NCBI RefSeq assembly: GCF_023701485.1
Contig: NZ_JAMQBK010000063.1
Span: forward strand, 21,178-85,177
DNA: 64,000 bases
Source of the DNA: Aporhodopirellula aestuarii
Lineage (GTDB): Bacteria; Planctomycetota; Planctomycetia; Pirellulales; Pirellulaceae
Direction: 5' to 3'
Shown here: positions 7,973-16,691 of the stretch, piece after piece
Position numbering within the stretch: the first letter of the stretch is position 1
Layout: every line of letters starts with the position of its first letter
The notes under the pieces: generated by a model
Told to the model about the DNA's origin: nothing
Database searches by the model: none
The model's input: only the letters and a program-made list of their open reading frames with translations
Position numbers and translations under genes: made by a program

Positions 7973-10459
7973 TCAATTGCTAGCGGGTTGCGTTACCTCG
8001 ATGGTGACCGAGCCGTGGACCTCGTCCTTTAAAATCCAGCGATCGCCTGACTTCGTCGCCGCGACGGGTTGTCCGTCGATGAGGACACCGGTGCTCGCCT
8101 TTGTGGCGGGAAGGTCCACTTTTGCCGAGATCGTTTCCGGGAGTGTCACGGTGATCTTGAAATGGGTCTTGTTGGTCCATTCGATGTCGATCGGTCCACG
8201 CGGGGTGGGGACTTTGCCGTGGGCAAAAGTCAGACCGCAGGGGCATGGCCGGACGGTTGCTGTGGTCCAGCCCGGCGTGGCTGGCTGGACGCCTAAGACG
8301 AATCGCGGCAACAGGTTTGCGGGCGCGGCACCCCAAGCGTGATTCCAATCTTGGTTGGGTTTGTATTTTAGATCCCACGCTTCCCAGCTGATCGTGGTTC
8401 CACTGTCGACCATGTGCTTCCAGCTGCGGTCACCGTCGGCGGTGATTAGATCCAACGCCTGCTCATCGCGTCCGTGGTTGAATAACGCTTCCATGAAATA
8501 CTGTGCCGCGTAGGGGCTGCACTGCATCTGCTTTTTACTCAGCCATTCGGTGACGCCCGCGATTTTGTCTTCCGGCACGAGCCCGAATGCTAATGGAAAG
8601 AAGTTTGCATGAATGCTGCTGTGGTCGGTGCCCACGCCGTCGCGATAGATCCCGGCGGATTCGTCGAACAAGAGTTTCTGGAAGGATTGTTTCGCTAGTT
8701 CCGCGCGAGCTTCAAATGCCTCCGCGTCGGAATCCTTGCCGATCGCACGTGCCATCTCAGCCATCTGCTCAATCGCTTCGATATGAAACGCGTTGACGAC
8801 CGTGTTGATTTCGGTAAACACAAAGCTGTCGCGTTCCTTTTGGGGCCAGTCAACGATGTCGTGACGTTTCTGATCGGATTCGTCGCTGCGAATCAAGCCA
8901 TCGTCTCCGCTGCGGTGCATCAATGTTTTGGTCTTCAGCGATTCGTATCGATGTTTCAGCCAATCGTTGTCGCCCGAATACACCCACTCGGCATGGGCCA
9001 TGAAAACCATGTGCGGTGCCCACTCGGTTGGCCAAGTGCCATTTTCCATCAGCCAATCAAATGTGCGTGCCGCCATGGTGACGTCACTATCGGTGGTGTA
9101 GTGGCTGATCTGATTCAAGTACGCGTCGGCTTCGTAGGGAATTCGCTCACGATCGCCATCGACATAGACGCCTGCGAACGTGGTGGCCTTGATGCTGTAT
9201 TTACAGAGATCCCAAATGCGATTGAGCGTCTCGTCAGAGCATTCGAAGGAACTGGCATCGTCATTCCACGTATTCGAGAATGCGGCGCGCCGGCGGATAA
9301 GATCGAACGGATAGTCGGAACTAACACCTTCGATTTCGACCCAGCGAAACGGCATGACAGATCGCCATTGCGCGGGCGTTAAAACGGCCGGTGGGTTCGC
9401 GTAGATCAGCCCCGCTTGTTCGATGTTGCGAGCGTCGACGGGTGTGGGAACGATCCAATTCCCCATTTGTCCGCCAAGACGAATCGGGGTCATGCCGTAG
9501 CGGACGGTCCCCGGCGGATTCTGGTCGATGCGACCGTCTTTTAACTTTTCGCCAAAATGCACCGCGGCTGTTCCGCGACCTGACGGTACCGGCATCGCGA
9601 TGTTGCCAAAGGCGACCTTCCCAAAGTCAATAAGCGTTGTCGTGTCGTTGATGCGTTTGATGGATACCGGCTCTTGCTCGGTTAAACTCACGTGGCGTTC
9701 GGCGGGAACCTGCGGCAACTCTTTGATGAAGAGATTGCGAAAACGATAGGTCTGACCTTCTTCACCGTGGTGCTGAATTCCGATGAAGCCGCTTGCATCC
9801 GTCGTGTCACGAAAGCGAACGGTTTGGATTCCATTGAGTTCGATCGTAATGAGATCTTTCACGCATGTGATCTCAAACCGATTCCAACCGTTTCGATTGA
9901 GGGCATTGGCGATGATCGGGGTTGCGAACGCAGCTTTGGATTGCGTTTCATGTTCTAAGAACTGCTTTTCTGATCTTCCTGGCGTGCTCGGCCAAATCCA
10001 GCCTCGGCGAGCTTCGTCGAAGAATCCACCCGACCAGCGTCGGTCCGAACCATCGCACTCGGCTTGGTACCCGAACACCTTCTTGTCCGCATCGGGGTCA
10101 ACATGGCATCGGAACATGACTCCCGAGTTGGCTGGGCCTTCAGGAAGGTGTATTTCGACGCTGACCCGAAAGTCTGAATACTTCTTTTCTGTAACCAAAA
10201 AGAACTTCTTGTCCGCGAGCAGATGGATTTCGCCATCGACTACCTTGGCCTCGCCGAACGGATAAGGATTGCGCCACCCCGTCAGGTCTTTGCCGTTGAA
10301 CAAGGGAGTGTAACCGCGACTAATCATCGCCGCATACGAGTCTTGATTGTTGGAGTCGAATGCGGGTTTGGTGATCGCGGCAGGAGGCGCGTCTTGCCCA
10401 GTGGAAGAAGGGACAGCGATCAACAGCAAGAGAAGCAGAAGGTAGTTGCGAGTAGGCAT
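7973..10459 (-). CDS. Secreted DUF1080 / alpha-L-rhamnosidase (GH78-like) fusion
   Basis: An 828-residue secreted protein. A signal peptide (residues 1-21, poly-Leu core) precedes a DUF1080 concanavalin-like domain at about 48-255, recognised by LFNGKDLTGW and a GVMFRC/FGYQAECD core. The rest is a GH78-type rhamnosidase: a beta-sandwich part, then the (alpha/alpha)6 barrel beginning near SFECSDETLNRIWDLCKYS, with the acidic segment VDGDRERIPYEADAY that corresponds to the catalytic-acid region, and a C-terminal beta domain. It should release L-rhamnose from plant or algal glycans outside the cytoplasm; DUF1080 is linked to 3-keto-disaccharide hydrolysis or sugar binding. The fusion order is clear in one open frame without interruption. 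Confidence 0.82.
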   Translation of the reverse strand: MPTRNYLLLLLLLIAVPSSTGQDAPPAAITKPAFDSNNQDSYAAMISRGYTPLFNGKDLTGWRNPYPFGEAKVVDGEIHLLADKKFFLVTEKKYSDFRVSVEIHLPEGPANSGVMFRCHVDPDADKKVFGYQAECDGSDRRWSGGFFDEARRGWIWPSTPGRSEKQFLEHETQSKAAFATPIIANALNRNGWNRFEITCVKDLITIELNGIQTVRFRDTTDASGFIGIQHHGEEGQTYRFRNLFIKELPQVPAERHVSLTEQEPVSIKRINDTTTLIDFGKVAFGNIAMPVPSGRGTAAVHFGEKLKDGRIDQNPPGTVRYGMTPIRLGGQMGNWIVPTPVDARNIEQAGLIYANPPAVLTPAQWRSVMPFRWVEIEGVSSDYPFDLIRRRAAFSNTWNDDASSFECSDETLNRIWDLCKYSIKATTFAGVYVDGDRERIPYEADAYLNQISHYTTDSDVTMAARTFDWLMENGTWPTEWAPHMVFMAHAEWVYSGDNDWLKHRYESLKTKTLMHRSGDDGLIRSDESDQKRHDIVDWPQKERDSFVFTEINTVVNAFHIEAIEQMAEMARAIGKDSDAEAFEARAELAKQSFQKLLFDESAGIYRDGVGTDHSSIHANFFPLAFGLVPEDKIAGVTEWLSKKQMQCSPYAAQYFMEALFNHGRDEQALDLITADGDRSWKHMVDSGTTISWEAWDLKYKPNQDWNHAWGAAPANLLPRFVLGVQPATPGWTTATVRPCPCGLTFAHGKVPTPRGPIDIEWTNKTHFKITVTLPETISAKVDLPATKASTGVLIDGQPVAATKSGDRWILKDEVHGSVTIEVTQPASN

Positions 10460-10639
10460 GACAAGTGGCGAACAATTGAGTAATAAAAAATGCGATGGCG
10501 GATGAATGCTGGTGCTTCATCCCGATTGGTCTACTGGGACCGGACGTAGCGGAAATCGTCAAGCCTTTAGGGCGAACGCGTGCTTGGCGAAGCTTTCGCT
10601 TGTCGGTTTATTCAGTTGGTTATCAGTGTGTTATCTAAC

Positions 10640-10760
10640 CTGAAACTTGGGGGTGCTCGAACCGGAACGTTCTCGCCCTACCGCTAAAAAGCGTAGCGGA
10701 ACGGCGCGAGCCGTCCGGTCTCGCCCTCAATTTCAACGATAATAAAGCATCAGTTGGACA
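10640..10760 (+). repeat. Dispersed repeat, family C (copy 1)
   Basis: This stretch is similar to the reverse complement of 26250-26370. Shared blocks are the TGCTCGAACCGGAA segment, the 25-base palindromic arm at 10695-10719 (the same arm forms both sides of the element at 26086-26143), CCGGTCTC, and ATAAAGCA followed by CAGT. The copy carries only one arm of the palindrome, so it cannot form the long hairpin. Confidence 0.6.
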
Positions 10761-10774
10761 GCGGCACTTTGAAG
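10754..10774 (+). repeat. Solo end of family B element
   Basis: TTGGACAGCGGCACTTTGAA matches the left terminal repeat of the elements at 22639-22803 and 61810-61973 with two or three differences. The remainder of that element is absent here, so this is a solo end or decayed copy. Confidence 0.45.
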
Positions 10775-11172
10775 TCGCGACGCTCGCGAGAACGTGGGAC
10801 ACGCTGGAAATCCACCTTCTGGCGCAGGGGTTCGCGTTTGATTGGCAATTCACGATGTTTTGGTGCAAAGTGACGCCTTCTAGTGAAGGATGTTCGAGGC
10901 AACGAAAACGCGATGCCGGAGCGAGTGGGTGGCTTGCGTTCCAAGCTATGAAGTCGATTCGTCGCTAACACCTTGGATCGTGAACGCATCAAAACGTTAA
11001 CGGCGCGTTGAACCAAGTGGAAAAAAATCAGCCGTTCTGCGTCAGCGGCGGTTCTCAATCTAACAGATGGAGCTGACGAAGAGCGGCTGATCGTTGCATT
11101 GCATCGGTGATCTCAGCAACTGTTTGTTGTGGAGTTTCCCGTCAGCGAGACGACGTTCGCGAGAGCGTGCAA

Positions 11173-11352
11173 CTATTCGTTTCGTTTCAGCTCGGGTGAT
11201 TCGGAGACGCTTTTCGCCTCTGCTTCAATGAGTGCATTGTAGTCGTCAATTTGCTGTTGGCTGGCACCATCGGTGATGGAAGCCGGATCAGAACTTGAGC
11301 ACCCCACCAGCAAGCAAATGACCGCCAGACACAATAAGTTTTTCGTTTTCAT
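11173..11352 (-). CDS. Small lipoprotein next to DUF1559 gene
   Basis: A 59-residue protein with a lipoprotein signal: positive start MKTKN, hydrophobic core and lipobox LVGC (C18). The mature part is a short, polar segment ending SPELKRNE. The ATG at 11352 has AAAGAGATTAC upstream on the minus strand. It lies 110 bases downstream of the DUF1559 gene on the same strand. A second 59-residue lipoprotein of the same design precedes the other DUF1559 gene (33747-33926), which makes a functional link plausible. No enzymatic motif is visible. Confidence 0.7.
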   Translation of the reverse strand: MKTKNLLCLAVICLLVGCSSSDPASITDGASQQQIDDYNALIEAEAKSVSESPELKRNE

Positions 11353-11462
11353 GTAATCTCTTTCAAAAGTCCAGATGTGTCGATGAGAAGTAAACGAGGC
11401 AGCCTCGCCACGGTTTATGGTGACGAGACTGCATCATGATGTTTTAGGAAATGCGTTGAATG

Positions 11463-12683
11463 CTAGAAGGCAGTGTCAATGACTTCTTTATTGGCACGAG
11501 TGCCCAACGCTCCCCAGAGCCCATAAGGGCTCGGCTCGCCAGCTTCGGATGCGGGAGACCCGTGGTAAGAGACCATGTGGCGATTGCTGTTGCCTGCTTC
11601 GATGGAGTCGGTGATGAACTTCACCGCTCCGTCACCCATCAGCACGTGAGCTCCACCTTGGTGCCGACTTGAGACGGTCACGGTTTGGTCGTGACTGTCA
11701 TTGAAGCCGGTGCAAAGGCCCGAGTTGGGCGGCAGAATCGTATGAATCTGGCTGAACAGCGGATGGCAGTCGTGCCAGCGATATCCACGAGCACTCGTTG
11801 CACTGACCGTCGCCGCTGCGGCGGGGCTCCAGAATTGCGGACGAAGTGGATCGTGGTGTTGGTATTGCCATTTCGGATCTTTGCGGCATTCGTTTCGTCC
11901 GCTGCCGGTGTCGGCAAATGCGGAACCAGGCCGTGAGGTTCGGTTGTCGGCATCACCGAGGTCGGTTGCCAATTCACCACACATGATCGTATTGGCCAAA
12001 CCGTCGAGCGTATCTCGAAATTGCATGCGGCCGAACAACACAAACATCCCACGATGTACAAGCCGTGAACGCTCGGCTTGCGTTGAGTTGTTCGACGAAT
12101 ACGGCATGGTGGCACCGTTTGCGACGGTTTGAACGTAGACCGCCCCTTCGCGAGACATGACGGAGGAGTCTCCGGTGCAGGCACCGTAGTTAGTTCTTCC
12201 AAGTGCCGGCAATCCGAAGCCAGGATCACTGGGGCAACGATAACCGGGAAGTTCGGTCGTCCATGGTGCGTACGCGATCACCGCTGGCCCCGGTCCCATG
12301 GCCTGCCATGGATTAGGGGTGCTACCAGGATTCGCAAGTGGGTTGCTGATTTGTTCCCACAATGCCTGCTGTTCAACGAACGGCAAGATTGCAATCAGAA
12401 ACGATCCGTGGCGATTATTCGAAACCGTGCTATTGAGCGACGACCATGGTGCGGAGCCGCCCGGAATATCGGTTCCGTTGCCATGAATGGGCAACGATTG
12501 GTAGGCCGCATGGTAGTTGTGAATTCCCAACCCGATCTGTTTGAAATTGTTGCTGCAACTCATTCGCCGTGCTGCTTCACGGGCCGCCTGCACGGCAGGT
12601 AGCAGCAGCCCCACCAAAACTCCAATAATGGCGATCACCACCAAAAGCTCTACGAGGGTAAATCCGAATCGAACGCGTTTCAT
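11463..12683 (-). CDS. DUF1559 prepilin-like secreted protein
   Basis: A 406-residue planctomycete protein. It starts with a type IV prepilin-like leader: short basic head, then [20 protein letters not shown], with the peptidase site after Gly8 and Glu at mature position 5. The [20 protein letters not shown] segment, cut here as [14 protein letters not shown], marks the start of the DUF1559 (SBP_bac_10) domain. The C terminus has the family signature [19 protein letters not shown]. The ATG at 12683 has GGAG eight bases upstream; the longer frame from 12746 only adds leader-breaking residues. These proteins are probably cell-surface pseudopilins; planctomycete genomes carry dozens. It is about 75% alike, by eye in key blocks, to the protein at 34010-35254. 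Confidence 0.88.
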   Translation of the reverse strand: MKRVRFGFTLVELLVVIAIIGVLVGLLLPAVQAAREAARRMSCSNNFKQIGLGIHNYHAAYQSLPIHGNGTDIPGGSAPWSSLNSTVSNNRHGSFLIAILPFVEQQALWEQISNPLANPGSTPNPWQAMGPGPAVIAYAPWTTELPGYRCPSDPGFGLPALGRTNYGACTGDSSVMSREGAVYVQTVANGATMPYSSNNSTQAERSRLVHRGMFVLFGRMQFRDTLDGLANTIMCGELATDLGDADNRTSRPGSAFADTGSGRNECRKDPKWQYQHHDPLRPQFWSPAAAATVSATSARGYRWHDCHPLFSQIHTILPPNSGLCTGFNDSHDQTVTVSSRHQGGAHVLMGDGAVKFITDSIEAGNSNRHMVSYHGSPASEAGEPSPYGLWGALGTRANKEVIDTAF

Positions 12684-13330
12684 GTCAATGCTCCAGAAAA
12701 GAAAAAACGAACTGAAAAGAACTGAATTGTCGGTTGTGTTCCGCAAGTATCGACACGTCGCTCGCGATCAGATCACCGTGCCCATTCCGCCCGCCGGGTT
12801 GTCGAGACGGCTGGCGTCGTGAGTACGTCCCCGAGCCAAAGGAAAGCTGTTAACGGTGCTCGGATGCTCGCTAGGCGTGTCCAATGAGATAAATGTATTC
12901 GAAGGCAAGGGTTCGGCAATGAATTTTGACCCCTTGTTTTGCGACTTTCCGCCGGTCTGCTCGTCGTCGGGCAAGACCCTGAAAAACCGGTTCATGGGCG
13001 TCGAAATGAAAGAGGTCGCCGCGACATGAGGTTCTGCACGCATGCGCGGGGGACGCTGATCATTGCGTAGGGATGCCGCTATTTTTCGCGTGAGATTTCC
13101 CCGTGATGGATCAGCGGAGCGAACCCGAGCGGCCTTTCCAATGCACGCCGCGTCGGGCCAAGCCGTTTGCCGTGCGGCGCCGCTTTCTTTGGTCGCGAAT
13201 CAGAAAACCGGGGATCGCATCCAAAATTCAAGGGGATGATCGAACGACAAATTTGCACCGGACCATTTACAGCGTTGACAGACGGTCCGCCGTCATCTCA
13301 TACCGCCGTCTACGTTGATAAGGCCGCGAC
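12684..13330. other. Non-coding gap
   Basis: The 647 bases between the AraC stop and the DUF1559 start contain no frame with a credible start or domain on either strand. Both flanking genes are on the minus strand, so the DUF1559 promoter should be here. I found no convincing promoter or repeat. Confidence 0.4.
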
Positions 13331-14263
13331 TTATTTCACGCCTCGATCAAAGGCAGCAGCTCGATATTGCGACGGGGACATGTTTTCGGTTGCGTTGAAC
13401 GTCACCCGCATCCGTTCTTCACTTGGGAAACCGGCGATATAGGCAACCTCCTTAACTCCCAAACGTGTTTCGCGAAGCAGTCGTTTGGCTCGGCTCAATC
13501 GGCAGGCGATCATCTCTTCGAGAATGGTGTGCCCAAGTTCCGCAGAAAATCGACGTTCTAATACGCGGCGACTCACTGCCAAACGATCAGCAAACGCTTT
13601 CACGGTAAATGCGCGGTCACTGTGAGTCCAAATGAGGTCCAACGTTTCGGCGACCAGCGGATCGGAGATTTCCTTTTGACGAACCGTCCGGTTGCCACCG
13701 GCGATTTCCCCAGGACCAGCCATCGCTTCGATCACGCTGGCGATTAAGGCCATGACCTGCATGGATAGCATGACGGAGTTCTGATTAGGCGATGCTTTGA
13801 CCCGCTGAATCAAGCGATCGAAACTCTTCGTGACGGCTTTATATCCTTTGACCGACCCGACCGCCCGTTGTGGATGAATCAGATCGAGCTCTTGTAAACG
13901 GTGAGTCATCACGCCGTTGAACGAGATCCAGTGTTCGTGCCAACCCGTGTTTTTTTGAGGTTTGTAGCGATGCCAGACACCGGGAAAGAGAAGGAACGCG
14001 TGGCCTGCAGCGACCGGGATTTCGCCGGTGTCTTCTGACTCGAAGATGCCGGTGCCTTTGGAAATCAAAACCATCTGAAATTCCGGCAGCACACGCCCTC
14101 TCGCCCAAGTGAATTGGTAGAGCCCGGGGTGCCCGTTGGGTGGGTACTCCGCGTCCGGCGGCACGGCCACGCGTCCCACGCCGGTTAAGTACATGCCCCA
14201 CGAAATGGCAGCTTCATTGACAGGCAGATAGTGGTAATAGCCTTCGTATTTTCCGTCGGTCAA
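13331..14263 (-). CDS. AraC-family transcriptional regulator with TTG start
   Basis: A 310-residue regulator. The N-terminal half is a cupin-like ligand-binding domain with AAGHAFLLFPGVWHRY, the strand typical of AraC sugar sensors. The C-terminal 100 residues hold two helix-turn-helix units: FTVKAFADRLAVSRRVLERRF, cut as AFADRLAVSRRVLERRF, and VKEVAYIAGFPSEERMRVTF leading to SPSQYR. The start is decided by the ribosome binding site: on the minus strand AAGGAGG sits eight bases before TTG at 14263. Using the ATG at 14317 would put that site inside the coding region. It is close to rhamnosidase, agarase and sulfatase genes, so a sugar-responsive role is likely but unproven. Confidence 0.85.
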   Translation of the reverse strand: MTDGKYEGYYHYLPVNEAAISWGMYLTGVGRVAVPPDAEYPPNGHPGLYQFTWARGRVLPEFQMVLISKGTGIFESEDTGEIPVAAGHAFLLFPGVWHRYKPQKNTGWHEHWISFNGVMTHRLQELDLIHPQRAVGSVKGYKAVTKSFDRLIQRVKASPNQNSVMLSMQVMALIASVIEAMAGPGEIAGGNRTVRQKEISDPLVAETLDLIWTHSDRAFTVKAFADRLAVSRRVLERRFSAELGHTILEEMIACRLSRAKRLLRETRLGVKEVAYIAGFPSEERMRVTFNATENMSPSQYRAAAFDRGVK

Positions 14264-14462
14264 TCTTATTACCTCCTTACCATCGAATGTGCATCCGTCG
14301 GGTATTCTAGTCGACACGAGACGTCAAAAGTGAGGACGCCGCAAAACAAGGGGGGCTTTTGGCGGTTCGTTGAGCAAGGAACCGGCCGGGAAAGGACGCA
14401 GGCGTTGCCGAATGGACAACATCTGGTACTCGGCTTTGCCGTGCCTGACTGGCCTTGTCCGT

Positions 14463-14609
14463 TCAGTTGTTCGACAGGTTGGAAACGAGTTGTTCTTGTT
14501 TGCCAAGTCGAACGACATCGTGCAGCTTCATGGACAGGGCGTCCAAGCTTCTGCGATTGCTTGGTTGGGCGAATAAAGCTTTGGCAACCGATTGGATGAG
14601 TCGACGCAT
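14463..14609 (-). CDS. Possible 48-residue basic protein
   Basis: An ATG at 14609 preceded by AAAGGAAG about seven bases upstream opens a 48-residue frame (MRRLIQSVAKALF...). The N-terminal part could form an amphipathic helix and the protein is rich in Leu, Ser and Arg. It is on the same strand as the AraC gene, 199 bases upstream of it. I do not recognise a family. The support is the ribosome binding site alone. Confidence 0.35.
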   Translation of the reverse strand: MRRLIQSVAKALFAQPSNRRSLDALSMKLHDVVRLGKQEQLVSNLSNN

Positions 14610-15158
14610 GGTATCTTCCTTTGAACGCGGCTGGACCGCACTTGTCGTCGCGTGCGACTCCAGCCCGCCAAACACTCCCCGAGGATCACGGCAGCGGTGG
14701 TGGCCGCCGAAGTACCGCCCCAGCACCCATTGGATTGCTGAAGCAACATTAAAGAGTACTTTATTACTGGGGAAGATTCCAAAGCGTCGTCAAAGTCCGG
14801 ACGATTCCAACCGCGTCGTCATTCACCGTTGACTCAAAACGCAACGCTGTATCGTACTAGGTGCCCCTGTTCAATTGTTTCCGCCGTCATCCGGGTTTCT
14901 ACAAAAGATGGCTGATGACTTGTTTGAGAAACAACCGCCGACGATACTAACGGGTTTTGAACGAGGGCAATCAAGCGGATTGTTTCTGTCTGAATCTGCA
15001 GGCGATGTTCTAGGATTTCACCCACGGGGTTCCTTCAATATCGATCAGTGATCGACGGTTCGCTCGGTCCTGATTCTTCATCGACAAGAATGAGGGCAGT
15101 TCGGCGTCTGACAAGTCTTCAAGTAAAAAACGGAAGGGAATTTAATACTGTGTTGTCA
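14610..15158. other. Non-coding gap
   Basis: No gene, RNA or repeat is recognisable in these 549 bases. The upstream region of the agarase-like gene falls here. A short palindrome GATCAGTGATC occurs near 15044, too short to call an operator. Confidence 0.35.
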
Positions 15159-16529
15159 ATGTCAGTGATTCGATGTTTGCTCGTTTCCTTACTCGCCCTT
15201 TCCTCCGTTCTGCACGCGGAGACACGGTGGATCGATACTCAGCCCAAAGGTGGGAAAGAGTGGACGTCGCGCCAGACGCGAACATTGAAAGGTATCGACG
15301 TCGAACCCGTTGCAGCTGATGCGCTGACCCGCTTTGGCGGCTTGGCAGATGGTAAACGTGACGGCACGGGCTTCTTCCGTGTTGAAAAGATTAACGATCG
15401 ATGGTGGTTGATCGATCCCGACGGCGGACGATTCATTTTTAGCGGTGTTGGAAGTGTCAAGCCACACGACGACTACGGTTCGAAGGAGCCATTCCAACGT
15501 CTGTTCGGTTCGAACGAGCGTTGGGCGGACAAGACGCTCGAAAGTTTTCGCTCGCTCGGGTTCAACGGATGCGGCGGGTTCTCCGATGACAACGTGCTGC
15601 GTGCGTCGTCGAAGCCCATGCCATACACCGTCACGCTGCATCTGATGAGTGGCTTTGGCAGGAAACTCAATCTTACCCATCAAGCGTCCGGTCACACCGG
15701 ATTTGCGCACGATTGTCTGCCCGTGTTTCATCCGGACTTTGAAAAGTATTGCATGACGCAATGTGCCGAACGACTCGGCGACATGAAGCAAGATCCTTGG
15801 CTCGTCGGTGTGTTTTCGGACAACGAGCTGCCCGTTGCCAAAGACATGCTTGATCGCATGTTGGCGCTCGACGATTCCAAACGCGGTTTCGCCAACATGA
15901 AGGCGGGGGCGGAGGCTTTCATGCGTGGAAAAGGCAAAATCAACGATGACCTTCGTCGTGAGTTCGTCGAACATGTCTATGAAACCTATTTTCGTATCAC
16001 GACCAAGGCCATCCGTGCAGCCCTGCCTCATCATCTTTGTCTGGGGTCTCGCTTCCATGGTCCCGCAGTGAATAACGCTGCTGCGTGGCGTGCCGCAGGC
16101 CGTTGGTGCGATGCGATCTCGATCAACTATTACAATGTCTGGACCCCGAACAAAGAGCATCTCGACAACTGGTTGAAATGGTCGGGTAAGCCCATTCTCA
16201 TCACAGAGTTCTATGCCAAGGGGGCCGACAGCGGGATGGGCAACACCAGCGGTGCCGGGTGGTTGGTGAAGACCCAGGCTGATCGCGGTGCGTTCTACCA
16301 AAACTTCACGTTAGCGCTGATGGAATCCAAAACGTGTGTCGGATGGCACTGGTTCAAATACATGGACAACGACCCCAGCAATCCCAACACTGATCCAAGC
16401 AACAGGGATAGCAACAAAGGCATGTTCAATGCACGCTACGAACCCTACACGCCGTTGCTCGACGCCATGCGTGAACTCAATACTCGCGTCTACCCGCTGA
16501 TTGAGCATTTTGACACGACGAGGCGGTAG
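15159..16529 (+). CDS. Secreted agarase-like glycoside hydrolase
   Basis: A 456-residue secreted protein with a signal peptide (CLLVSLLALSSVLHAE). The segment RWWLIDPDGGRFIFSGVGS is the strand-turn-strand found at the start of GH50 agarase-like barrels; then FNGCGGFSDD, VGVFSDNELP with a candidate acid Glu, and GKPILITEFYAKG with the second candidate Glu at the end of a late barrel strand. Trp-rich VGWHWFKYMDND completes the barrel. These match planctomycete proteins annotated as agarase. Substrate is likely agar or a related sulfated galactan because two sulfatases follow. The ATG at 15159 begins the signal; GTG 15150 and TTG 15153 are also in frame, and GGAAGGG at 15132 would fit GTG 15150 better. 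Confidence 0.7.
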   Translation: MSVIRCLLVSLLALSSVLHAETRWIDTQPKGGKEWTSRQTRTLKGIDVEPVAADALTRFGGLADGKRDGTGFFRVEKINDRWWLIDPDGGRFIFSGVGSVKPHDDYGSKEPFQRLFGSNERWADKTLESFRSLGFNGCGGFSDDNVLRASSKPMPYTVTLHLMSGFGRKLNLTHQASGHTGFAHDCLPVFHPDFEKYCMTQCAERLGDMKQDPWLVGVFSDNELPVAKDMLDRMLALDDSKRGFANMKAGAEAFMRGKGKINDDLRREFVEHVYETYFRITTKAIRAALPHHLCLGSRFHGPAVNNAAAWRAAGRWCDAISINYYNVWTPNKEHLDNWLKWSGKPILITEFYAKGADSGMGNTSGAGWLVKTQADRGAFYQNFTLALMESKTCVGWHWFKYMDNDPSNPNTDPSNRDSNKGMFNARYEPYTPLLDAMRELNTRVYPLIEHFDTTRR

Positions 16530-16691
16530 TTGAGCTCGGCAGCTCGGAAAATGCGCGAGCGCAACACCGAAACGACGTTTCGTTGGGATCTCGCATGGTG
16601 CGGAGTTTGCGCGATGGTGCTCACTCGATACTTCATGGACAATCGTAGTCGTTTGGTCCAAGATCGAGTGTCCCCTGATTGCGCTTAACAT

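Larger units (their letters stand above)
10460..11172. other. Repeat-bearing gap without supported genes
   Basis: This 713-base gap contains two repeat pieces, listed separately at 10640-10760 and 10754-10774. Beyond them, 10780-11170 has no frame with a plausible start and domain. The 102-codon minus frame at 10750-11058 is built partly from repeat sequence and is very basic; I do not accept it as a gene. Confidence 0.5.

Noticed and set aside
10750-11058. 102-codon minus-strand frame
   Set aside because: Its C-terminal part is made of the family B solo end, and its composition is unlike the real genes around it.
15189-16301. 370-codon minus-strand frame
   Set aside because: Antisense shadow of the agarase-like gene; the plus frame has signal peptide and active-site motifs.
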